Source: an uncultured Myxococcales bacterium (GTDB lineage: Bacteria > Myxococcota_A > Bradymonadia > UBA4248). From it: 38,208 bases of DNA. Each line of letters opens with the position of its first letter. The first letter of the stretch is position 1. The translations under genes were made by a program, and so were the position numbers. This document shows, in pieces, positions 33,289 through 38,208 of this stretch. The DNA is taken from positions 1 to 38,208 of the forward strand of contig CAMCLY010000009.1 of the NCBI GenBank assembly GCA_945875805.1, given 5' to 3'. The notes beneath the pieces were generated by a model, which saw nothing but the letters and a program-made list of their open reading frames with translations, searched no databases and was not told the origin of the DNA.

Positions 33289-34031
33289 CTTTTCGCGCCC
33301 TCCACTCCCAAACCCAACGTGGTTGCACGGAACAATTCCTCAACCGTCGCGCGGCGACCAAGCCGTTCGCCAAGCTCCGACAACAGTTTCTCAAGAGAAC
33401 CATCCGCCACAATCCGACCCGCATTCATCACTATCACGCGGTTCGCAATCGCAGACACTTCCTGCAAAATGTGCGTCGATATCAGAACCGTCCGCTCGCG
33501 ACCGATCTCCACAATCAAATCCCGTATCTCCATGATCTGATTCGGATCAAGCCCCGTCGTCGCCTCGTCCAGAATCAGCACCTCCGGACGGTGAAGTATC
33601 GCCTGCGCAATCCCCACGCGCTGGCGATAGCCCCGAGAAAGCGTCTCTATCGGACGGTGCATCACCTCGCAAAGACCGCACAGCCCGGCCGCCTCCACCA
33701 CACACCCGTCGCCATCCTCCACCCCGCGCTGCGAAGCCACCGACCTCAGCGCATCATACACCAACATGTCCTCATAAAGCGGGTTCGTCTCCGGAAGATA
33801 ACCCAGACGACGCCTCACTTCCATCGGACGCTCCCCCACCTCATACCCCGCCACGCAAACACGCCCGCTCTCCGGACGCAAAAGCGTCGTCAACACCTTC
33901 ATCGTCGTCGATTTGCCCGCCCCGTTGGGACCAATCAGCGCCACAATCTCACCCTGCGCCAGACAAAAACTGATGTCGTCCACCGCACAGTAACTCCCAT
34001 AATGATAGCTCAGATGCTCAACCTCTATCAC
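33285..34031 (-). CDS. ABC transporter ATPase (GldA-like)
   Basis: A 248-residue ATPase with Walker A GPNGAGKST (34-42), Q-loop region YLPETNPLYEDML, signature LSRGYRQR, Walker B VLILDEATTGLDP and the switch histidine in STHILQEV. The PETNPLYEDM sequence is typical of ATPases paired with GldF/ABC-2 permeases. The GTG start overlaps the stop of the binding lipoprotein gene (GTGA), and its own stop overlaps the permease start, so the three genes are tightly coupled. Confidence 0.94.
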   Translation of the reverse strand: MIEVEHLSYHYGSYCAVDDISFCLAQGEIVALIGPNGAGKSTTMKVLTTLLRPESGRVCVAGYEVGERPMEVRRRLGYLPETNPLYEDMLVYDALRSVASQRGVEDGDGCVVEAAGLCGLCEVMHRPIETLSRGYRQRVGIAQAILHRPEVLILDEATTGLDPNQIMEIRDLIVEIGRERTVLISTHILQEVSAIANRVIVMNAGRIVADGSLEKLLSELGERLGRRATVEELFRATTLGLGVEGAKR

Positions 34032-34906
34032 TGTTTCCCCTCAACCAAAAGCGCCTCACATACCTCTCGCTGCTTCCTGCCCAGCAACGGCCCGGGCACA
34101 AGCACCGACGGATTCCCATACACCAGAACCCTGTCGCCACGCACCGCCCCAAGCGAACTGTAATACTTGCGAAACATCTGCAAAATCTCCCCCTTCTCCC
34201 CGGCATCGTGCACAAAATACACGATGACCTCCGGATCCAGCTCGATCAGCTTTTCGGCATCAATACGCACCCACGACCCGCCTCGCGTCGAAATCACCTC
34301 AAAACCACACCCCGCTATCACCTCCGCAAGATACGAAGGCGCCTGCGCGATGTAAAACTGTTGCACCCTCGCATCGAGCCTGTCCACAATGATCAACGCC
34401 CGACCCCGCGACACCTTCCCAAATTCCGCCCGGTTCGCCGCCATGGACTCGCGCATCCCCGCCACCAAACGAGACGCCTCCTCCCCACAGCCCAGCGCCC
34501 TCCCCGCCTCCATGACCGACGCCTCGACGTCCGGCACCGTGTCCACCCGCAACATCAACGTCGAAATGCCAAGCATCTCCAGCTTTTCCGACAGCGCACG
34601 CTCCGTCGGATGCATCAGCACTTTCGACGGTTTCAGCGATACAATCGTCTCAAGACTCCCCTGCGAATCTATCCGACGAACCCCAGACGCCCGAACGTCC
34701 GTCGTGTACGGACTCGTCCCCAGAAGCGCATCCCCCGCCCCAAGTTCCAGCACAATCTCCGTCAGCGCCGGAGACATGGCCACCACCCCACGCGCCTCCC
34801 CCGTCTCGACACGATGACACGCACTCCCCCATGCCAACACCGCCAATCCCCCCAAAATCATCGCCCATAACGATATTTTCCGCTCCGATCTGTTACTCCA
34901 TCCCAT
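34028..34906 (-). CDS. BtuF/FhuD-type substrate-binding lipoprotein
   Basis: A 292-residue protein with an N-terminal membrane/lipoprotein signal (WAMILGGLAVLAWG then SAC as lipobox) and the TroA-superfamily helical-backbone fold: VVAMSPALTEIVLELGAGDALLG, then VSLKPSKVLMHPT, then LIELDPEVIVYFV. This fold binds vitamin B12, haem or siderophores for import. Here it is the first gene of an operon with an ABC-2 ATPase/permease, not a BtuCD-type importer. It may therefore sense rather than import. The gap upstream holds palindrome site G. Confidence 0.88.
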   Translation of the reverse strand: MGWSNRSERKISLWAMILGGLAVLAWGSACHRVETGEARGVVAMSPALTEIVLELGAGDALLGTSPYTTDVRASGVRRIDSQGSLETIVSLKPSKVLMHPTERALSEKLEMLGISTLMLRVDTVPDVEASVMEAGRALGCGEEASRLVAGMRESMAANRAEFGKVSRGRALIIVDRLDARVQQFYIAQAPSYLAEVIAGCGFEVISTRGGSWVRIDAEKLIELDPEVIVYFVHDAGEKGEILQMFRKYYSSLGAVRGDRVLVYGNPSVLVPGPLLGRKQREVCEALLVEGKQ

Positions 34907-34957
34907 CCCCTGTCCCTCAATGGTTCAACCCGTACCCTCGCGGGCTTGCGGCCGGGC

Positions 34958-35026
34958 GCGCCGCTATTGCCTGCGGCAATACGCCGGCGCAAACGGGCTA
35001 TCGGCCCTCGCCCGATACGCCCGTTT
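34958..35026. repeat. Bulged palindrome site G (2 units), overlapping a stop codon
   Basis: Unit G1 (34958-34990) has a TGCC-TGC-GGCA inner hairpin between CTAT and ATACG, with outer arms GCGCCG and CGCCGGCGC and an extra bulge. Unit G2 (34991-35026) has arms AAACGGGCTAT and ATACGCCCGTTT and includes the stop codon of the sulfatase-like gene. G2's outer arm is AT-containing, unlike the others, yet still pairs. Confidence 0.83.
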
Positions 35027-37217
35027 ATCGTATTTTCTCACGCATCGACTGCCGCAACACCGGACGACGCGCCGCGTCGCGTTCCGCCTTCCCACGTTCT
35101 ATCCCCGTCAAAAACAGTCCGTCCACCCCTTCGCGACGTATCCGATAAAACGCGCGCCACGTCGCCGTCGCCGCCATTCCATCCCCCAACGCCAGGGGAC
35201 GCGAGTCATGCGGATCAAACACCGTTCGACCGGCCACGGACAACCCCGCCATCTCGCGCACCGTATCCGACAACACCCCGGCTCGCGCCACATACTCGCT
35301 CCTCACACCCACCGACGCCCCCTTGCGATACACCACAAACGGCATCAGCAGTTCCCAGGGTACAAGCCCCTGCTCATACCCTATCGCGGCCTCTCCCAGA
35401 GAATTGCCGTGCGTCCCAAATACCACCACCGTCGTCCCCTCATCCAGCGTCTGTACAAACTCCCCTATCGCCTCATCCACCTCCCACAACTCGCCGTCAT
35501 AATATGCCTCAATCTGACGGATATCCTCCGCACCGGGATTCGACATCACCACGACGTTTTGCATCGACACAGGCGTCACCCCGCCCGAATACCCGGGAAC
35601 ACCCCAGGCAGCCAGTTTCTCCGTCGGCGCGCGATACGGAAGCCGCAACTGCGACAAATGCACGTAATCAAAGGATTTATCCTCGCCCTGACGCAGCATT
35701 TCCCCCACTTTGCCCAACACCTCGCGCGTACCGCCGCTTTTATCCGCCCCCTCGATCACCTCAAACCCCTGAGCAAACCCGCGCCCCGCATCGATCAGCG
35801 AAGACGTCGACCAGAAGCGCGTCCGCCAACCCGACTCGCGAAGGGATTCGGCCAACGTCGTCCACGACTGCCGCACATGAACCCCAGGTTCGCGCACACC
35901 ATGCGCTTCCGCCCCAAGGCCCGTCAAAAACGACGCGGTCGTCGCCACCAACGATTTTCCCTCCCCCAGCAGCACACCCGCAAAACCGGCATCGGCCAAA
36001 CGACTGAGATTCGGCGTCCCCCTGCGCTTTTCCTCGTTAAAGATACGATCCGCCCTGAGATTGTCGACCGCCAGCACGACGATCCTCTGCGAATGCGCAA
36101 ACGCCGCGCGCGCTTTCTCAAACGACGTCCCGTCCACGCGTATCTCGGGGGCCGAAAGATAGGCGCGCGGCCTGTCGTCGCCACCAAACCCATTATCCCC
36201 CTCCCCAGACTCAAAATACATCGACACGCGCACCCCTTCCCCCGCATACCTCGATAAATCCACTCGAACCTGTGACCAACATGCACCAGGTTCAAGATGC
36301 AACGACTCCAGAGACGCTTTTTCTCCATCCGTCTGCACATCGACATGAAATACCCCCGGTGCCTCCAGCCACGCAGATGGCGCCACATCAAACGCCAACA
36401 CCGCCCCATCCGGAACCACAAAAAATCGTTCATACCGGGTGTCTTCTCCCAGTATCAGCGATTTTTTCGCCACATCGAGCACGCGTACATCCGCCATCTT
36501 TTCCCGTCGCGTGAGTGGTTCAATCGAATATTCCCAGGGGCCATTGCCGGATTCCGTTTTTCCCACCCCAAAAGACATCCGCACAAATTTCGCCGAGACG
36601 CGTTCGCTCCCCTCAAAATAACTCCCCGGAAACGACACGCGCATCCACTGCATCCCATCCGGCGACAGCCACTCTCTCGGCACGCGCCACCGATACATTC
36701 GCCAGCCAGGCTTGAGATCCGTCGTCAGCGGGCTCGACCATACGCGACCGCCATCTCCATCGGGACGATAAAATCGCACCGCCATCGACGCGTTATTCTT
36801 TGGACGAAGCGCCACATCGACATACAAATCTCCAGGCCAGTCCTCCGGGTAAAATGGAAAATGCAACGTCGTACTCTCGCCGCTCAGCCACCGAAGCAAT
36901 TCACCGGACGCCCACTCCAGTTTGTCCGCTTTGGCCCGCTCCGGCGATATCTCGTCCACTTCAAGCCACGGCGAGTCGTCCGCACGTTCCATGTATTTTT
37001 GCGATTCCGGTCGGCCAACCTCAAACTCAAGTCCACCCTCATACCCATGCAGCAATGACGCATCGTCATGCCACGACTCGTACAGAACACCAGGTGGCTC
37101 CTCCAGCGTCGGACATACATCCTGAGACCGTTCGGCCTCGCCAACCACAGAGGTCACCGACGGCTGCCCCGAACAGCCCATCATCAAAATCCCAAAAATC
37201 CACCACACACCACGCAT
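35025..37217 (-). CDS. Sulfatase-fold lipoprotein with degenerate active site
   Basis: A 730-residue protein. MRGVWWIFGILMMGC is a lipoprotein signal. Residues ~60-330 look like two beta-sandwich modules (e.g. STTLHFPFYPEDWPGDLYVDV). Residues ~365-690 are a sulfatase/alkaline-phosphatase fold: VVLAVDNLRADR (metal strand), TPNLSRLADAGF, ASFLTGLGAEAHGV, and VVVFGTHGNSLGE. The formylglycine motif CxPxR expected before ASFLTG is replaced by SLVATT, and the DHG metal motif reads THG. It may thus be a pseudoenzyme or act as a phosphotransferase-like relative. ATG 37217 follows AGGAAGGAAACGAG; a frame running to 37364 is less supported. Its stop lies inside palindrome G2. Confidence 0.87.
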   Translation of the reverse strand: MRGVWWIFGILMMGCSGQPSVTSVVGEAERSQDVCPTLEEPPGVLYESWHDDASLLHGYEGGLEFEVGRPESQKYMERADDSPWLEVDEISPERAKADKLEWASGELLRWLSGESTTLHFPFYPEDWPGDLYVDVALRPKNNASMAVRFYRPDGDGGRVWSSPLTTDLKPGWRMYRWRVPREWLSPDGMQWMRVSFPGSYFEGSERVSAKFVRMSFGVGKTESGNGPWEYSIEPLTRREKMADVRVLDVAKKSLILGEDTRYERFFVVPDGAVLAFDVAPSAWLEAPGVFHVDVQTDGEKASLESLHLEPGACWSQVRVDLSRYAGEGVRVSMYFESGEGDNGFGGDDRPRAYLSAPEIRVDGTSFEKARAAFAHSQRIVVLAVDNLRADRIFNEEKRRGTPNLSRLADAGFAGVLLGEGKSLVATTASFLTGLGAEAHGVREPGVHVRQSWTTLAESLRESGWRTRFWSTSSLIDAGRGFAQGFEVIEGADKSGGTREVLGKVGEMLRQGEDKSFDYVHLSQLRLPYRAPTEKLAAWGVPGYSGGVTPVSMQNVVVMSNPGAEDIRQIEAYYDGELWEVDEAIGEFVQTLDEGTTVVVFGTHGNSLGEAAIGYEQGLVPWELLMPFVVYRKGASVGVRSEYVARAGVLSDTVREMAGLSVAGRTVFDPHDSRPLALGDGMAATATWRAFYRIRREGVDGLFLTGIERGKAERDAARRPVLRQSMREKIR

Positions 37218-37303
37218 CTCGTTTCCTTCCTCACTTCGGGGCCACTCGCCACTCCCCCATTCCTCCACACAACCTTTCACAAAGAACGTCATTTTGTAAA
37301 ATG

Positions 37304-37334
37304 CAAAAATGCGAATGCACAAACGCATTCGCAT
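37304..37334 (-). terminator. Terminator after restriction-enzyme remnant
   Basis: On the minus strand ATGCGAATGC-GTTTGT-GCATTCGCAT, a perfect 10-bp stem, is followed by TTTTT. It lies 43 bp past the stop of the remnant. A second inverted repeat CATTTT-GT-AAAATG (37289-37302) lies next to it. Confidence 0.8.
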
Positions 37335-37376
37335 CTCAAAACACATGCCCCCCCGTTCCGCCAAAATGCACCAACG

Positions 37377-37709
37377 CTACCTCAGCACTTTATTCAGCAG
37401 AGCCTGATAACTGTCCACATGATCATAAGTCACAAGACCATCAGACAAACGCGAGAATAACTTCTTCGCACAGGCGATCTTGGCTCTTTCGATAGGACGC
37501 AGACTCATGCTCTCCATGGATCCCTTGGTTTCAGCCACAAAATAAATGTGCTTTACCCTGCCCTCATGAAATACAATCGCCCAGTCCGGAGAATAATGCC
37601 CCACCGGCGTCGGAATATAAAAACCTCTCGGTAGCTTCGCATATACAACGACTTCATCGGCCACATCCAGGCTTTCTGCAAATTGACGCTCCACACTTTT
37701 TTCGGCCAT
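37377..37709 (-). pseudogene. C-terminal remnant of type III restriction enzyme Res subunit
   Basis: Only the endonuclease end remains. The 110 residues from [14 protein letters not shown] include [23 protein letters not shown] and YFVAETKGS, the PD-(D/E)xK nuclease core of type III Res proteins (PD and ETK residues intact), then the closing helices [15 protein letters not shown]. The ~850-residue helicase part and the Mod methyltransferase are missing. An open frame continues to 37814 but that part ([15 protein letters not shown]) is unrelated and likely fortuitous. A deletion or integration event probably joined unrelated DNA at about 37710. Whether the fragment is expressed is unknown. Confidence 0.8.
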
Positions 37710-37745
37710 CCCCGCGCAGATGGTATCAGGAAATGAAAACAATAT

Positions 37746-37774
37746 TTGACACCGAAGAGTAAACTGGCTAAACA
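37746..37774 (+). promoter_or_regulatory. Possible promoter upstream of structured RNA
   Basis: A perfect TTGACA (37746-37751) is followed at 17 bp by TAAACA (37769-37774), a weak -10. It would start a transcript near 37782 that ends at the terminator at 37926. Confidence 0.35.
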
Positions 37775-37834
37775 AGATGAGTGCGCCGGTATGGCCAGGT
37801 AGATATTGAGGCAAAAGGCCGGGGTTAGGCGAAA

Positions 37835-37853
37835 CTGATTCTAATAGAATCAG
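37835..37853. repeat. 19-bp near-perfect palindrome
   Basis: CTGATTCTAATAGAATCAG has 9-bp perfect arms around a single base. It could alternatively be an operator for a dimeric repressor controlling the small plus-strand gene. Confidence 0.6.
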
Positions 37854-37898
37854 CCCTCCAGAGGGTGCGTGGGATCATTCCCCACACGGTGCGCAGGA

Positions 37899-37926
37899 AA
37901 GCCAGCCAGAGATGGCTGGCTTTTTT
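37899..37926 (+). terminator. Rho-independent terminator before the 75-aa gene
   Basis: AAGCCAGCC-AGAGAT-GGCTGGCTT forms a 9-bp perfect stem with six T residues (37921-37926). It ends 25 bp before the next ATG, so it either ends a separate RNA or works as an attenuator for that gene. Confidence 0.88.
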
Positions 37927-37950
37927 CAAACATGACACGGAAGGGAATAA

Positions 37951-38178
37951 ATGATTAATCATATAGAGATCGACGATGTGATTTATCCCGTAAGAGTTTG
38001 CTCATTGTCAAACCACCGCAAGAGCGACTGGTTCACGCACTTTGAAGATTTTTATGTAACATTTTCGAGCTCAGAGAACGGCGCCCCGGAAGAGATAATA
38101 GGGACAGCATCATCGCCAAAAGAAATCAGAGCAAAGGCTGTGTTCTTTAAGATCCTGTTTGGTATCTATTTGCAATAA
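37951..38178 (+). CDS. Unrecognised 75-aa protein
   Basis: A small soluble protein (MINHIEIDDVIYPVRVC..., ending in FFKILFGIYLQ) that I do not recognise. GGAAGGGAATAA directly upstream is a good ribosome site. The N-terminal half reads as short beta strands, the C-terminal part as one amphipathic helix. Base composition is more AT-rich than the chromosome around it. The terminator 25 bp upstream suggests either its own promoter or attenuation control. Confidence 0.65.
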   Translation: MINHIEIDDVIYPVRVCSLSNHRKSDWFTHFEDFYVTFSSSENGAPEEIIGTASSPKEIRAKAVFFKILFGIYLQ

Positions 38179-38208
38179 TTCTAATGAATGCCATGGATAT
38201 CAGTTGCA

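Larger units (their letters stand above)
37781..37926 (+). ncRNA. Possible structured RNA with class II tRNA-like folds
   Basis: No gene is recognisable on the plus strand, but four consecutive hairpins precede a strong terminator. These are a GCC...GGC D-arm-like fold (37818-37830) with GGGGTTA loop; CTGATT-CTAATAG-AATCAG (37835-37853) with a 7-nt loop and T at the loop position after the first base; CCCTC-CA-GAGGG (37854-37865); and GTGGG-ATCATTC-CCCAC (37869-37885), resembling a T-arm. The order mimics a tRNA with a long variable arm, but the acceptor stem does not pair well and no CCA end exists. It could be a decayed tRNA, a leader RNA for the gene at 37951, or chance. Confidence 0.35.

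Noticed and set aside
34920..36257. Plus-strand open frames of 445 and 353 codons opposite the sulfatase-like gene
   Set aside because: Low-complexity Arg/Pro/His translations, antisense to a gene with a clear fold and signal peptide. They also begin inside palindrome site G.
37710..37814. Extension of the Res remnant to 37814
   Set aside because: The extra residues show no similarity to type III Res, and the frame there is likely fortuitous.
37824..37830. Integron attC core (GTTAGGC)
   Set aside because: No matching RYYYAAC partner at a proper distance and no integrase gene in the window.
37818..37926. Functional tRNA or tmRNA
   Set aside because: The acceptor stem does not pair, no CCA end is present and the anticodon-like AAT is not used by bacteria in a class II tRNA. 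Kept only as a weak candidate RNA.

Overview
This window looks like chromosomal DNA of a myxobacterium-like bacterium (Myxococcota/Bradymonadota or a neighbouring former deltaproteobacterial lineage). This is an inference from content, with no marker rRNA to confirm it. The supporting traits are two FHA-domain proteins (one fused to DUF4388), a Cys-rich repeat lipoprotein of the myxobacterial type, an exported M23 peptidase with MopE-type metal-binding and FG-GAP-like repeats and a C-terminal hydrophobic/Arg tail, a PASTA-bearing FtsI, and long TPR proteins. Base composition is moderately GC-rich. Nearly all genes lie on the minus strand. The plus-strand exceptions are an orphan membrane protein (18343), an MBL-fold hydrolase (22257), ybaK (32091) and a small gene near the right edge (37951).

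Layout, left to right. Positions 1-3135 hold secA, running off the left edge with an acidic tandem heptad tail. 3311-4473 hold a DUF4491 membrane protein and an unrecognised 249-aa gene. 4662-6838 hold a Ycf46-type AAA ATPase, a Ycf35/DUF1257 protein and a DUF2997 protein in one tight operon. 7029-17857 hold an FHA/coiled-coil protein, a 1208-aa TPR protein, an M16 peptidase pair (one catalytic, one lacking the zinc motif) and exonuclease VII (xseA, xseB). 19161-22052 hold glmM, yqeY and FHA-DUF4388. 23108-25830 hold ftsL-ftsI, detached from any other dcw gene within the window. 26108-31641 hold an unrecognised protein and two large exported repeat proteins. 32563-34906 hold a three-gene ABC operon mixing a vitamin B12/siderophore-type binding lipoprotein with an ABC-2 permease. 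35025-37217 hold a sulfatase-fold lipoprotein lacking the usual catalytic residues. 37377-38178 hold a remnant of a type III restriction enzyme, a possible structured RNA with a terminator, and a small unknown gene.

The most unusual signal is not a gene. Seven intergenic gaps carry 14 copies of an imperfect palindrome with one architecture: a GC-rich outer stem of variable sequence, a fixed joint CTAT / ATACG (which pairs apart from one bulged C), and an inner hairpin of variable sequence. Outer and inner stems change between copies while staying paired; the joint does not change. I found no such units inside genes apart from the stop codon of the sulfatase-like gene. I do not recognise this as a described family.

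Gene logic: the left and central parts are housekeeping (secretion, peptidoglycan precursor synthesis, septal peptidoglycan synthesis, DNA repair). The right part is envelope and accessory material. Many gene pairs are translationally coupled by ATGA/GTGA or short overlaps. Rho-independent terminators are visible after the FHA-DUF4388 gene, the two exported repeat proteins, the restriction remnant and the possible RNA.
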